This document shows positions 1-23,421 of a stretch of DNA of 64,000 bases, one piece after another. The notes beneath the pieces were generated by a model. The model did no database searches. It saw nothing but the letters and a program-made list of their open reading frames with translations, and was not told the DNA's origin. Position 1 is the first letter of the stretch, and the number at the start of each line of letters is the position of its first letter. The stretch is taken from assembly GCF_037975245.1 (NCBI RefSeq), contig NC_092575.1:25508841-25572840 (forward strand), read 5' to 3'. The DNA is from Apostichopus japonicus. Its lineage: Eukaryota > Echinodermata > Holothuroidea > Aspidochirotida > Stichopodidae. The position numbers and the translations under genes were made by a program.

Positions 1-1770
1 GAATGTCTGCTATGGTGATAGCATTGGCTTGTGTACGTATGTCAGTTGAGGTCAATAGTTTTCAAAACCATTAACGCTTCATAAACATACTCAATCAACT
101 ATAGCTTGGGCTCAGCCTTGGGATAATCTTACTCTCGGCAGGTGCATCTTAGTGATACTGACATTCATTTTGAGGTCAACAGTAGACAAAATCTGAAATA
201 TTGTATAATAACTGAATAAATCTACCTCGAAGACTCCTGGGCTTAGAGTTCAAAGGTTATTTTAAGGTTACCATTGACCATAAGCTGAAGACTATTTCAA
301 CAAACTTACTCAATTACTACAGTTTGGTTATATATCCTATTTTTTCAGTATTAAGAGGCCCTTAATGAGTTACACATCTATAGTTTTGGTGAAGGTGAAA
401 GGTCAATTGAGGTCAGCAATGGTCAATAGTGTTCCAGACTAATTACAGCTTTGGTGAATCTACTAGTACCCAGTGTGTAGATGCCTCTTAATAGGTTCTT
501 GACAGTTAATGTATTTCTTGGAGGTCAAATGTCATCTGGAAGTCATACAGTGGTACAATCCTAATCATTGGACTTGCCAGAACTGAGTAATATGTACTGT
601 ATACTCTAAGATGGTCATGGAAGCTGGAAATATATCAGTAGTTGTGAATATGACTTGAATTCTTAGACAAATGTAACTCAATCACTCTACTTTAAGCAGG
701 TTATTTATTCAACAAGAAAAAATGATGAAAGTTGTTTATTATACTATATAGGCATATAAAATGCATTATAACACATGTATGCATGCAATGAGTATATAAT
801 TACCTGCATGTCCCTTGGTGATGATGTTATTTATCATATTAGCTGATATGAGGAGCAACTCACTCCACAGTAATACTGTGTGTCCATTCCACCTCAGGAA
901 TACCTTCTGTCTACCTTGTATATATCTGGTATACTTTTTATGCACTACTGTATATGTGCTCTGTTATGCCACAGATGTATGCTATTATAACAGTTCAACT
1001 TATTATTATTATTAAGTTTATTTTTAGTTAGCATGGTAATAACACCTAAATTGTACCACACTTTGTACATATCGGGGCATATTATATGCATAATGCATGA
1101 AGATAAGCATACCAGCCATCTTAGTTAAACATCCTACAATGTATGTATGTATGCGCGTGTGTGTATGTATGGATGTATGTACAACAAACTATACATTATT
1201 TGCCCCATATTGCTGACCTTTCTACCAAAGACCTATAAACCTTTGATTTTCATGATGATAACGTCTCATTTTTTCGCTTAGACTACCTACTCTTCCCTCA
1301 AGAATTTCATTAATATGTATTACCACTGTCTTTAAGCCTAGTTATTTAACAATGCAAATTGTACATCATGTGTCAAGGTTAAGAACCTTACTGTGAAAAG
1401 AAAAAGGTATTACAAAGATATTTAGTCATTTGAAAATGCTACATGTAGGTTACACCACCCACTTTATAGTCTTCATGGTTTCATATGAAGTAAAGTTAAT
1501 CTAGCAGTCGTGTTACTCTAAGCAATGTTGGAGTAGACATCTGTTGCATGGCATATTTGAGATGTTCAATAGTTCATATAGACTGATTACATATTCGTGA
1601 AAACTATCAGTTGATCAGAAGAACTTGGCAACTTCTATCCCCTTCCCAAAACCCACATCAAGAACAGAGATGTATAAAAAAAAAAACATTTCAAAGTTTG
1701 TTTTATTCTTTCCTATAATTATTTGCAAAAGGAAATGAAAGGGATGCAAGAAAGTTTAAGTTTTGGTTAG
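1..1770. other. Non-coding, AT-rich
   Basis: No exon-like coding segment with splice signals is visible on either strand. The stretch is AT-rich with loosely repeated phrases such as gaggtcaa in its first 600 bases and a short TATG/TGTG run near 1140-1180. It looks like intergenic or intronic sequence. Confidence 0.6.
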
Positions 1771-1771
1771 T

Positions 1772-2267
1772 TTAACAAAATATCTCTGACATACAACCCA
1801 ACCCTTCACACATTTCAAATAATTCCATTGCAATTGTTTTTAGTTTAAAGGGTGTGAAGACTCGCGCGTGCACAAAGAAACATCTCATGCCGGTAATCTG
1901 ACCTAGTTTCGAATGGGGTGAAACAGAAGTGTTAGACACCACCATCGATCCCAGAAAATACACACACAGCTTGCTACAGTTGGTAATTAGACACTAGTGT
2001 ACAGTCAATACATACAGCTACGGTCAGTACCCACAACACAGTCACCATAGCAGTATTGGACATCTCAGGTCTAGATAAAAGATAACAAGGTATCACGTTT
2101 ATTACTGTCTGCATTTTGTAGCGACAAGAAGAAAACCTCACTTGCAAGCAATGGAAAGTTAACTCTTTCAGAGCGCGGTTTGAGGCGAGTCTTCAATGCC
2201 TTTAACAAAATATCGCTGACATACAACCCAACCCTTAACAAATTTCAAATGATTCCATTGCTTTTCA
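1772..2267. repeat. Direct repeat of about 60 bp flanking a MITE
   Basis: The phrase starting tttaacaaaatatc occurs at about 1771-1835 and again at about 2201-2267, with roughly 90 percent identity. Both copies run into attccattgc. They bracket the TTAA-flanked MITE, so either the flank was duplicated around the insertion or the MITE landed in one unit of a tandem pair. Confidence 0.7.
1849..2201 (-). mobile_element. piggyBac-type MITE, copy 1
   Basis: A 353-bp element is flanked on both sides by TTAA (1845-1848 and 2202-2205), the target-site signature of piggyBac-like transposons. The ends are imperfect inverted repeats: AGGGTGTGAAGACTCG on one side and the complement of AGGCATTGAAGACTCG on the other. 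The interior has no transposase. A second copy of 356 bp lies in the opposite orientation at 53060-53415, also between TTAA sites. Assignment to piggyBac rests on the TTAA duplication and termini only. Confidence 0.8.
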
Positions 2268-2506
2268 ATAAAATAAGTAAAATTAATAACTTCCTGCAGA
2301 GGTAGTTATTTTCCATGACTTTAAGCAGTTGTACGGCTTGTAAAGGATAGCTGAATGGCTGGTAGCTGGCACTGCATGTGGAGGAGTAGCAAGTTGGCTA
2401 AAAGGCTCATTTTGAGGTTTTGTACCAATTGCAGGGATTGCTGAATACAAGATTGATCTTGGATTCAATGAAAAGCATTATATTGCAGGACTCATTTTTT
2501 TGAATG

Positions 2507-2745
2507 ACGTTTTGGGACAACCAGGTCTTACTGTTGGGTTGTCCGAACAGCTAATTTATTTGTCTGATATATTAAAGTATAGTAAAATAACAAACAAAAA
2601 AATCAATATATGCACTGTAGGAGTGGTGTGTAGGTTTGGTGAATAGAACACCAATATATACACTGTAGGTGAGATGTGTAAGTTTGGTGAATCAAACACC
2701 AGCCTTGGGTCAGTAAAAGTCTCCTTTTGGGGGGTTCATAGGCCT
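2507..2745 (+). repeat. Dispersed element A with 2-copy internal minisatellite
   Basis: It begins with ggacaaccaggtcttac followed by a nearby inverted ggttgtcc and ends near gggtcagtaaaagtctcc. The middle holds two copies of a 48-bp unit containing cactgtagg and tttggtgaat. Two relatives lie at 35866-36050 (about one unit) and 38540-39110 (ten units). The family was not identified. Confidence 0.7.
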
Positions 2746-4820
2746 ACATCTATGCTTGTTGTATATTAGTATCTCCAAACTGATGGAGGTTGGTACCACT
2801 TTATCGTTTCACCTATTTGGTTGTATTCAGTAATAATGCAACTAGTCGTCTGCTGATCTTGGTGAATCCCAGCAGGAATTTGGTCTTCTGGGATGACCAG
2901 ACCATTAAATAATTTGTCCTGAATAGATCAAAGTCTCAAAACCATGTTTTTTTGTTGGTGTTTCTAGTGCCACTTGAGCATAACATTGCAAATAAACTCT
3001 GCATTAGTTGTGATGAGCAGTGAAGTTCAAAGTAGTCTTACGGACTAGACGAACATTAATGATTAAAAATGGAAATGACAAGAAGGAAATCACGTTCATG
3101 TTTATTCTTCAAATCTAGAAGTATGTAGATCATCTTGGAATTTGTGGTGACTGTTGAAACGATTAAATATTTTACTCCTAGTTTTTTACTTTGAGCTAGC
3201 TGAATGTCAAATAAGCCATCAGTGTGAACAAAGCGAAGTAAAGGTTGTGAAGACCAAGGGAAAATATCTTCATTAAAAGTACGCATGATTATTAAAATTG
3301 GTTTCTTTTATCGTTTTAATAGCAGATGCTGAAACTCACTGTAATTTGATTCATCTCATATCAGTGCTTTATAAACCTGGAGTTTGGACAAATTGAAATG
3401 GAGAATGACAAACAAACGATAAATGTATCAAATTAATTAGTTTGTTCATTGTTTCAATAGTATAAATAAAGCCCTAAATTTCAGTAGTACAAAATGCTCA
3501 TTTAGATGATATCTGTGTTCTACTACTTCTTCCCCACCCCTGCCCCCCCCCCCAAGAAAAGAAATACAAATAAGAAATAAAATGTAATGTGTACAAATAG
3601 CATCAAGTTAATAGAAAGTTAATCAAATTTTAGTTAAGGTAAGTCATGTGTGATGTATACTATACAACATCAGTGCTACTGATGAAATAGCATGTCAAAT
3701 ATGTTTCTTACTAATAGGGCATAAAATGAGCTGGTACAATTTTTATATGTACAGTAGCCTTAATGTTTTTCCCTTAATTTTTCTTCCAAAGTGATGTGTT
3801 TCTGCCTAAACTAGTTTTCAATCTTCCTTTCATGTATCTACAACAACATACAGATTCAAAAGGATTCATAAAGAATCAACATTTTAAATGTGTTAAGTTG
3901 TAAGAAGGGATAAAAAAAACATTTGCATTCAATTTTATTAATTTTTATCCAGCTCTCTCCAGGACATTTTAAAAACTGAGATGGTAGTCATATTTTTGTC
4001 TCCTCTTTACTTTTATTAATTTTTTTTTTGGTGTATAATAATATATCTTGATGAGCCTATTGAGTTTCATTTTCATTCAGTTGCCTTTTTTAATGTCTTT
4101 CCTTTCTTTGTTTCCATGGCAACATGCTAGAACGTAGGTGGTATACAGAGGTGACATATTGATTGTTAACGGGAAAATAAGTGCAATGATTTTACAATTT
4201 ATATCGATAGGGAAGAACGATGTATATCGGGAAGATAGTAAATGTCCTGTCACCAGAAGAGTTTATGAGAGTTTGCTTATATTCATATTGATTAATTTGA
4301 TCCCTTTTACATGGTTTATATTCTAAAATATGTACCTTGTATTTATGATGCTATTCATTAAAACAGTAAGATAAATACTTCATTAGGGGGAAGGAATAAA
4401 ATGAAAACAGATTATGTAAATTTTACTTTACTATAAAAAATCTTCTGCAACAAGACTGTTTCTTTTTTTCTATCTTCCATTAATCAAATACACTGTCTCT
4501 TTTTCATAGTAAAGGAACAGTGTGGGCAAAAGACTGATTTATGCAAAAATTTCCAATCGAGAAAGAAATATTGTGAAGTACTTTAATATGAAGGGGTTGG
4601 TGGTTGTATCAACACAATATTAAGCTAAAGTACTAAATATGCAAAGTACATTATACCAGAAAAATGAGTGAATTCCAAATGTTGATTGAACAGTATCATT
4701 TAATTCCAAAGTTTGTCCGTACTCACCGATACAGTTTACCCTTTTGATGTTGAATCTGCTAATAATGTTATGTAATTAATACTTAAAAAGATAAATCTAC
4801 TTAAAGATTAATCAGTGTAA
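2746..4820. other. Non-coding, no feature recognised
   Basis: AT-rich sequence with homopolymer runs (C-run near 3545, T-run near 4021). Short open frames here show no splice context or protein similarity that I recognise. Confidence 0.6.
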
Positions 4821-4824
4821 CTGA

Positions 4825-5195
4825 TAGACGAGGAATATGTGCCTTGCACCCTGGTGAAGGTTGCATTCATTTCCTACATATCGTTTGCAATTACAACGTC
4901 TGATGTTCACACGTTCTGTGCCAAAAGTGAACTTTGAAGCAACCAGGAGTGATGTCATAGATGCAAAGATTTGATTCCTGTAAGGTACTGTTGGAACCCT
5001 GTCAAATATATAAGGTCTAAACAAAGTGAACAAGGAAGCAAAACCAACATTTGATGTCTTTGTGAAACTGTGACATCACTGGTACTCACTTCAAGTTCAC
5101 CTATTGTACAAACGGTGGCAATCTGAACCATTAATATCTTGAAAACGCAATGTAAAGTTCATCAGGGTGTTAGAATAGGTTCCTCTTTCACTGCC
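4825..5195. mobile_element. Fold-back MITE with long inverted arms
   Basis: The start (gaggaatatgtgcc, cctggtgaaggttgcatt) reappears as a diverged reverse complement at the end (aagttcatcaggg, ataggttcctc). The arms are roughly 55-60 bp. A single-arm relative lies at about 34355-34600 in PRPF19 intron 1 (gaggaacataatc, ctggtgaaatttgcattc), so this is a dispersed non-autonomous element. No coding capacity. Confidence 0.6.
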
Positions 5196-5289
5196 CAAAA
5201 TGAATTCTGGTTTGGACTATTCTATCAAGATATCTTGAGCATGTAGTTAGGAATGCTGAGCTTTGTCTAGAATAAACCATTCCGTAAAG

Positions 5290-5780
5290 TAATCTAAACC
5301 TAAAGTACGTAAACCTATTGTATGTGAACCTACAGTACGTGCACCTACAGTTCGAAAACATACAGTACGTAAACCTATAGTACGTACACCTGCAGTACGT
5401 AAACATATAGCAGGTTAACCTATTGAACGTAAACCTATAGTACGTAGACCTACAGTAGGTAAACCTATAGTACGTAAACCTACAGTACATAAACCTGCAG
5501 TACGTAAACCTATTGTACGTAAACCTATTGTACGTAAACATATAGCAGGTTAACCTATTGTACGTAAAGCTACAGTACATACACCTGCAGTACGTAAACC
5601 TATTGTACATAAACATATAGGAGGTTAACCTATTTTACGTAAACCTATAGTACGTACACCTAAAGTACGTACACCAGCAGTGCGTAAACCTATTGTATGT
5701 AAACCTATTGTACGTAAACCTGTTGAACGTAAACATATAGCAGGTTAACCTTTTGAATGTAAACCTATAGTACGTGCATG
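5290..5780. repeat. 15-bp minisatellite, about 32 copies
   Basis: Near-perfect tandem array of the 15-base unit cctatagtacgtaaa with variants (attgtacgt, cagtacgt, agcaggtta). Because 15 is a multiple of three, the minus strand carries long spurious Tyr/Arg/Phe/Thr-rich frames that are not genes. Confidence 0.95.
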
Positions 5781-7109
5781 TGAGGTAGAAGTTTGTTACG
5801 TAAAGGGTTGTATCACATGACCTTGTTATTTTATATATCTTATTCTTTTCTTGCATTTGCTTATGAAAAATGTGATGACTTTATTCATGGAGTGTACACT
5901 TAAGAGAATGTGAGAAGTAATAAAACTGTAAGGTAAAAATATGTATTGTTTGCTGCTTGTTTTTTTGACATTGATTCATTTGTTTGTATCATCAGCATCA
6001 TAATTATAACATATTTACAGACATTAAAGTTGTTTGAGGAATTGCTCTAAAATTGCCATGATTAAAGATACCTTGATTATTTTAAGGAAATTCACAAGCA
6101 AACAAACCAGAAGGAACAAACCAGACACAAATATTGGCCCTAAACACATAAATAACAAAAATGAATAAAATAAAAGAGAAAACAGACACAGAGAAAAAAG
6201 GAATAAATGAAAGAAAAACGAAATAGTGACATTCAGGGAATCCCTCGGTATGTTGCCTTACCCAGTCCCATACCCACTACTTACCCCTCTACCTCAGACA
6301 ATTTCAAATAGCTACACCTCATTGCACTTCAGAAATCTTACCTGAAAATTAATTGCATAGTTTTTCCTGTAACTGAATTTCTTGAATATCATGAGAAGCT
6401 AGATACAACTGACATCATTACACTTAATCTGTGTGTGCCGTGGGTGGAGGGTCGGGGTGGGTAGGGTTGGATGGGGTGGGGAGGGTGAGCAGTGACTGAA
6501 GGGACTTGGACAAGGAAATTTCACCTGTTTCTACGTAAGTGGTTATCATTTATACATGCTCAGTTAAGTCTTTGTTTAGATTACACTGTACACTCTACGT
6601 TCAACTTTGCGAACTTACACCCACACATTGTTGAGTTAGAATAGGGTTTTCAAAAGCACTACAATAAATGACATATTTTTAATGGGATTTGTTTTTGTTG
6701 AAGTGTTCAACTGTAAATACTTGATTTCAATAGAATAGTTGAGGTCGTGTGAATAGGTGTTCCGGTTTGCAATTTGAGGTCATTGTAAACCACGCGAACC
6801 ACTCCCCTTTACTGTAAGCATATAAGGTATAGCACGGTTAGGTGTTCCTTGGATATATATGGCCCAAATATTTAACAACAAATAAAAATCTGTTCATCAT
6901 CGCCAAAGTGGACACATAGCTACTTGAGATGTCACTTCCCTAACTTGTAAAAAAATTGTGAACAGGAAGTGTATCCTTCGCCACCGACGACCGATAGACA
7001 AATTAGACTACTTGCGTGCTAACGTGGACGAAAGTTACTAAAATTAACTTATATTCTTGTCATGGAAGGATTGGGCGGTCGGTTGGCTACATAGATCGTG
7101 GCCTATGCG
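5781..7109. other. Non-coding, no feature recognised
   Basis: AT-rich sequence with a G-rich tract near 6430-6490. The last 8 bases (7102-7109) are the left target duplication of the following hAT-type element. No exon-like coding stretch seen. Confidence 0.6.
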
Positions 7110-7830
7110 CAGTGGCGTCGCCAAGGGGCAGGGGGCACGTGCCCCCTGGAAAACCTAGTGCCCCCTCCCCGAGTGCCCCCCATTTGAGATTTGGGTTGGT
7201 AAAAAAAAATATATATATATATTTTGTTATATTCAACTTCCATCATCTGAGTTGGTTTTTCATAAGGACAAAGAAGCACAGTAATTCGTATTTTCTTCAA
7301 TTCTATATTTGTGGACCCATATATTACCCTTGTTGTGTAGGGAGTGCAGAGGTCATTTGAGGTTAGATGCTTGTAGGAACAAATGGCGAATGTTCACACC
7401 TGCATACTGAGCCATGCTCGATGTGTGATCAAACTTTGGATTGCATGGTGAGATCGCTGATAGCTAGAGCCAATAACGATGCTGGAACCTGTTACATCTT
7501 AATAGACAATGGGAGAAAACGAGAAGGACAACAAAGGAGTCGGGGGTCATGCACACATTAATTCAACAAATGTAGGTTCTATTGATAGGGTTAGGCATAA
7601 TCAAAATAGCAATTTCTGGAGATATCTTCAGATCGAATTTAGCATCAAATGTGGCACCATTTTGCATCTAGCCCATCCTCCGTATGCAAAAATTTTCCAA
7701 AGGGGAGGGGGCACCCCTCCCCTTAGACCCCTCCCCCAGGAGGGCGATCCGTATCCACCTAAGTGCCCCCCATCAAATGCTGGTGCCCCCTGTGCCCCCC
7801 CCCAGACTGAAAAGTCTGGTGACGCCACTG
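7110..7830. mobile_element. Non-autonomous hAT-type element
   Basis: A 721-bp element starts with CAGTGGCGTCGCCA and ends with TGGTGACGCCACTG, giving 14-bp terminal inverted repeats with one mismatch. The flanks cctatgcg (7102-7109) and catatgcg (7831-7838) match at 7 of 8 bases, fitting the 8-bp hAT target duplication. Both subterminal regions are rich in gtgcccccc and cccctcccc. No transposase is present, so movement would need a factor supplied in trans. Confidence 0.82.
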
Positions 7831-7838
7831 CATATGCG

Positions 7839-9050
7839 CCGCTGCGGATCCGATGTGCCAAAGCCTCGCCGCCAGGTTGAGGTCGAGAGAGCCAGGTTTT
7901 CCCCTTTAATATTTTCCCGGGTCACCCGCAAGCTATCGACTCCGGCTCCCGGGATGTGTTTCTTTTGCGGTGCTTTTGTTTCAACTTCATTATCGACACT
8001 GCTTCATGTACCAAATTTAACACAATCGTGTTGTTCATTAGCTTTGACCAGTCACGTGTTATTGTGAACGCCATCCAACAATTTGAAGGAAAAAAATGCT
8101 CATTCTCTTTATACAGGTAATTAGTTCTCAGGGGTGTCTGAGTGACCAACACTTTAAACTGAACTACAATTCATTTAATGAAATCAAATAGGAAGGTGCC
8201 TGATTCAATCGTTAGTGATCTCACTTTGAATAATTAAATAGCGACTGGTCTGCACTGACAACCCCCCCCCCCCTACATCTCTTACACTCCCGTACACTTT
8301 AAGATTGCCAAATTGAAATGTCGTCGTACACGCCACTCGTTTAATTGTTCGTCTACTTCCCTGCCTAATCCACTTGCGTTAATTCTCAATATTGGGGCCG
8401 ACGGAGCCGGTGAGTAGAGAGAACGGGTGTCTACCAACAAATTCTGACCCTTTTCATAAACTATAAGTACTCCTATTTGTTAACGTTAAAAAGTCCCATT
8501 TCGTTATTTTATAATGTGCCTGTTTTTGGGGGGGGGGAGAAATGAAGTAAAATATAATTAAAAGGTGCCGTTGTGTTGGAAACATTCAACTACACTGTAA
8601 TTTGTGGTACAGAATGCATAGAATATCCATTTTGTCTGGGATTTTGATGTTTTTTTTGTCATTTGTCCCCTCTAAACAAAGTCAGATGTCCCATTCTCCT
8701 CCTTTTGGGAATTTGTGTTCCACCCCTAGCCGCCCCCTAGCAACATATTGAACATTCCAGCATCGCCTCTGGTTTAATACCACTTCGAAGTCCCAGGAAT
8801 GTTGTCGGGGAGGATCACATCCACGGAGGAATGCATGTAAAATTACATAATTTGACACCATTACTATAGATAAATGATGAAATGATATTAATAAAAATTA
8901 TATGATGATATTAGATTGATGCAATGATTTCAGTGATAAGTGATCAATATGTATTTATGACTGTTTTATGTATGTTATACTGAGATGGAGTGAACTCCAA
9001 TTCCTTTTATGGCTAATAAAGATTCTTGTATCTATATCTTATATCTTATA
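7839..9050. other. Non-coding, with a retroposon-like tail at its end
   Basis: No gene is visible. A segment at about 8940-9050 ends in a gctaataaagattcttgtatc phrase followed by repeats of atcttat. That resembles the 3-prime tail of a non-LTR retroposon, but no coding part precedes it. The reading as a tail is an inference. Confidence 0.45.
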
Positions 9051-9054
9051 TGAT

Positions 9055-10035
9055 TGGCCGGTCACAGTATGGTCATCAATTGAGGAAATGATATCACTGA
9101 AGATTAGAACATGACAGTATGATCATGGATTGGAGAAATGATATCACTAATCATTGGACGACGTCAGTATGGTCATAAATTGATGAAATGATATTACTAA
9201 AGATTGGATGATGACAGTACGGTTATAAATTGATGAAATAATATCAGTAAAGATTGGAACATGACAGTATGGTCATGGATTGGAGAAATGATATCAGTAA
9301 ACATTGGACGATGACAGGATGGCAACATGGTCATAGATTGATGAAATGATATCAGTAAAGATTGGGCGACGTCAGTATGGTCATAAATTGATGGAATGAT
9401 ATCACTAGAGATTAAAAAATGACAATATGGTCATAGATTGATGAAATAATATCACTAAAGATTGGAAGATGACAACCATGATGAACATGGATTGATGAAA
9501 TGCCATCAGTAACGATTGGAAAACGAACGTATGGTTATGGATTGAGTGAATGTTATCAGTAAAGATTGGATAAGGAAACTTAAAGTATGGTCATAAATTG
9601 ATGGAATGATATTAATTAAAGATTGGATGCTGACAACATGGTCATAGATTGATGAAATGATATCACTAAAGATTGGTTGATGACAATATGTTCATGATGA
9701 CAATATGTTCTTGGATTTATGAAATGATATCACTAAAGATTGGACGATGGCATTAAGGTTATAGATTGATTAAATGATATCAGTAAAGATTGGAGATGAC
9801 AGTATGGTAATGGATTGATAGAATGATATCAGTAAAGATTGGATGCTGACTGCATGGTCATAAATTGATGCGGAATGATATCACTAAAGATTGGATGATG
9901 ACAATATGTTCATGGATTGATGAAATGATATCAGTCAAGATTTGACGAAGACAGTAAGGCCATGTATAGATTGAACCATATTAGTAAAACTTGGACGATG
10001 GTAGTATGGTCATGGACTGATTGAAACATATCAGT
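9055..10035. repeat. Degenerate 50-bp minisatellite, about 19 copies
   Basis: Tandem units of about 50 bases carry gacagtatggtcat, attgatgaaatgatatca and taaagattgga, with point changes and small indels. Divergence between units indicates an old array. No coding potential. Confidence 0.92.
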
Positions 10036-11852
10036 GAGAGTAGATGATGACTGAACGATCGATTGATGAAAATATTGGTAAGATGATTGAAATTGGATCG
10101 ACAGGATACTTAATAAACAGTTTATACAATAGATATCGTTTACACGTTCAAAACAACTTGCTTATTAAAGGTGATTACTTCTTTAACAGGTACACCATTG
10201 GTTTACCATGCGTGAATAACTGTGTATAGGAATACTGATAGAAGCATTAAATAATCAAAACCGTATCAGACAATATTCAATTACCGAGGCATTGTCCTGT
10301 AAGACTTTTAGTAAAGCAATAGCAAATCCAATTAAAGTTAATGGAAGTTTATGTATTGGTTTAAAAGGTTAACCATTAAAGTTACAAGAGGATAAATATA
10401 ATTTTACCATAGCTCCCTTGGTTAGTTCAAAGTCTATCCAATATATATATATGAATATTTCATGAGCTGGGTCATGACATTGTCAAATTCACAACCAATT
10501 GCAAATAAAATATTATCCTTATTAGCATAAGTTATGTTGAAACAATATTCTTGTTTTTAGTGTTACCGATATATTTTCTTTGGATTTACATGATTTTGAA
10601 TAGCTATATAATTGTTTTATGTAAGTCCACTTCATTCATTGTTAGTTTACTAAATTAACTTGATTTATTTGATATACAGTCACCTATATGTATACTCTCA
10701 ATGTTACAAGTTTATAGTATATATAGCCTATATTGTGTCATGGGTTGACGATAGTCCTTAGAGGGAGGAAAAATCCCTTTTAACTTCGATGATAAGGTGT
10801 GTAGCCTTGTTGGTCTATAGTTGTGTATTCACCCGCAACTTAGGATAGTTAACGGTGCGTGGTACCGAATTCTTTGTAATATTATGGTAATTTTTTCCCT
10901 TCCTAACAAAAGGCTACATATGAATAGTCTCAGTCAGTGCGAAATTAACAATGAACTTGACTTATTCTTGTATATGACTAACATTGTATAGGTTTGTGAG
11001 TAAGCGTGACGCGATGGTACTGTGTTAGAGTCAACACTTCCATAAACTTGTGTAACGTATATACATTGAAGATAGTTGCAAAGTGGACCGTTCATTGGAA
11101 CAGGTAAAGGATACACACACACAAACACCTGATTCTAATGTTACGCTAAGTAATGAGGTAAGATTTGGTTTTTCTCTTTGGTTAATTTTGGAGCCAGTTA
11201 AACTATATAAGGTAAAAATTCACTGTTAATGGTACCAATTATTTTAAAGCTTCGGTGAATCTTTACACAAAGGTATAGGACTATATACATGTGATGGTAT
11301 GTATGATGTATACATATAGGCCTATGTATGTGAAGGTATGTTATATACTTGGGTGAAGGTCAAAGGAAATTACTCGGTTTAGACTTTTGCCTGCCGTGAG
11401 TGAATAATCTGCGTAAATGTTGCAATGAAATGATTCTCTTTGCTTTTTCTTCAGTATTATGTAGACACTGCATCATTACATTACCTAATTATGTAGGCTA
11501 TACAATAACGTGGGAAAATTTACACCGTCATACAGGGCACACCTGTATAAGTCTATTTATGAAGATTTATTGTTCCTATGATACACTATGGTTTGCGAAA
11601 GGTTGTAATGCACTAACACATTGATATAGTTTGAAGGGCACCTGACACGTATTGTAATAGGCATGCATAGTTCACGAAGCTACAAATATAAATTCCATAT
11701 TAGTTATAAAAATTTACTATAATTTTGATATCGATTGCGACTTTTGACTAGTTATCTGAATTATATATTGTATATAGTTCTTATATCTCTTTTATTATCA
11801 CTTTTTCTCTCCTTTGTTTCGTTCTCGCTTTTTTTTTTTATCTTTTAGCAAA
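10036..11852. other. Upstream region of the class C GPCR gene
   Basis: Non-coding AT-rich sequence. A pyrimidine tract followed by tcttttag ends at 11848, four bases before the start codon. It looks like a 3-prime splice site, so a 5-prime untranslated exon may lie further upstream in this interval. No promoter element can be assigned. Confidence 0.5.
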
Positions 11853-21497
<9,645 letters not shown>

Positions 21498-23265
21498 TTG
21501 GTCCAAATTTGATAAACTACAGGTTTAAGTTTATTCACGTACGGCAGATTGATCTACGTGCGTGGCCCGTTATACACTGCAAGGTTGCTCTTTACATGAT
21601 AAAGAACATAGTACAATGGTCCCAATCGTTCCAGACTGTGTAATGTAAACGATTTTCCAACTATTTCAAAAGACTTTTTTTTAATGTATAGTATGCATTT
21701 TTTTAAAACGGGTCGAATTTCAATGTTTAGTACTGTCTTTTATATGTAAATATATGATAATTATAAACGGTGACGCTCGTCTGATGGTAAAAATAGAATA
21801 ATTGAGGTTTAAAAAGGTTTCTTAAGAAACACAAATTTGTACAATAACTTTCATTTCCGATGGACCTTTTTGTCTTCTCCAAATTTCTGACACTAGACTA
21901 AAAAGGTAGGTTCTAAGGTGATTCCCCTTGGTGTTCACACATTGCTCATGCATATTCAGTGGCAGACATGGTCATTTGGAACAACTCGTTTAATTCTAAG
22001 TGAATGAGATCTCCATGACAATATAAAAGAAATGGAGTTGATTTAATGTGGCAATTTACCAACTTTGGAGTTATTGTTAGCGAAAACGTCAATTAGGTTA
22101 GTAACCAGTCTCGACGAACACGTTAGTCCAAGCTAGAAGAACATGTTTCTGGCCAAGCTGCTATAGCATTAGGATTATCTTGCTCTATTTGAGTAGGCAG
22201 CTACGAACTAAGAACAGCCACAATAGACCGCGTGTACAAAAAGTTAACGCTTCGACCCCGTCCCCACAAATTGACAGTGGTTTCAAGAACCGAGGGCAAT
22301 TATTTTCACACAGCCCCTTTTGAAGTCTTCATTAGTATATTAAGCTTTTATGTGACCTCGGACCCCGCCCCCCCCCCCCTCCAGGCATACTCAGTGGAAA
22401 AGTGACTATATCCTAGCGATCTTGTTCTGTCTAGTACCTTGTATGAACAAAATGTCCCTGTGTACGAGGACGAATCAACATAATCCACTTTTAATCCGAA
22501 TCCGGCCTTTAATCGAGACTCACCATACAGTCATGGTCGTGTTATATCGAGTGAGCCACATGGAGTCCCTTAGAAAGGGAATATAGCCTACACACCAAAC
22601 ATCGCCTTGGTAAAGCTAAAAGGTTGGTGACAATTCTATTCACTCTGCTCCGTTGTCAAATTACAGTTCATTGAAGCGAATACACACTACATATTTCTTA
22701 AATATTTAAGTTCAGGTTCCCACGCACACAGTATCCATTCATTATCGGGTGTTATTTGGTGTTTGCATTAGACGGCCTAGTCAAGGTAGACCTGACGGCT
22801 CTGCGTATTGACATTGTATGGACTTCATGGGCATGAGCTTTTAAAAGTTAGTTTCAATGCGGGCGGAGCCTTTTACGTGACGGTTCGTCGGCACCTTACA
22901 ACACGGCTGAGTCGCTGTTCCATTCAGGAATGACGAAGAAGCACACTACGAATTGTAAATCGCTGTTAGTATATACATGGCAAAGGTTTATGGAAGTCTA
23001 TTCTTTCTTTAATATGATTAGGTATTTTATTATATTCTTTAACTCATCTTTTTGGTATATAAATATTATACATATATATATTTATGTTTGTATGTGTGTA
23101 TGTATTATAGATATAAAGATATAAATATATTGCATCATCTTTGATCTCTAGAGTAAGGCAAATATGTCACCAAAACAGAACTAGTATTATTCGATGCAGG
23201 TGACAAACGCATACAGTGGAATTACGACCTTCCATACCGGTTTCGAACCTCTGGACATACAATCA
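21498..23265. other. Downstream region of the GPCR gene
   Basis: Probably begins with the GPCR 3-prime untranslated region. The rest is AT-rich with a C-run near 22370. No further gene recognised. Confidence 0.55.
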
Positions 23266-23336
23266 GCGTCCACAGCCTAGTGGTTAGGGTGTCCGCATAT
23301 AAAGCGGGAGGCCCGGGTTCGAATCCTGGTGGAGGC
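23266..23336 (+). tRNA. tRNA-like sequence, probably pseudogene or SINE head
   Basis: A 71-base sequence has a D-arm box A (tagtggttagggtg), a 5-bp anticodon stem tccgc/gcggg around loop ATATAAA (anticodon ATA), and a T-arm box B (gggttcgaatcctgg). The acceptor GCGTCCA/TGGAGGC pairs at 6 of 7. ATA is an unusual anticodon, so a tRNA-derived retroposon or pseudogene is more likely than a working tRNA. Confidence 0.45.
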
Positions 23337-23351
23337 TGGAAGTTTTTTCAC

Positions 23352-23386
23352 TGTACTGGACTTTTAAACTCACAACGATTTCAATG

Positions 23387-23421
<35 letters not shown>

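Noticed and set aside
5188-5856. Minus-strand Tyr/Arg/Phe-rich frames
   Set aside because: Produced by the 15-bp minisatellite.
9055-10035. Possible CRISPR array
   Set aside because: Units are continuous tandem repeats without unique spacers, in a eukaryotic genome.
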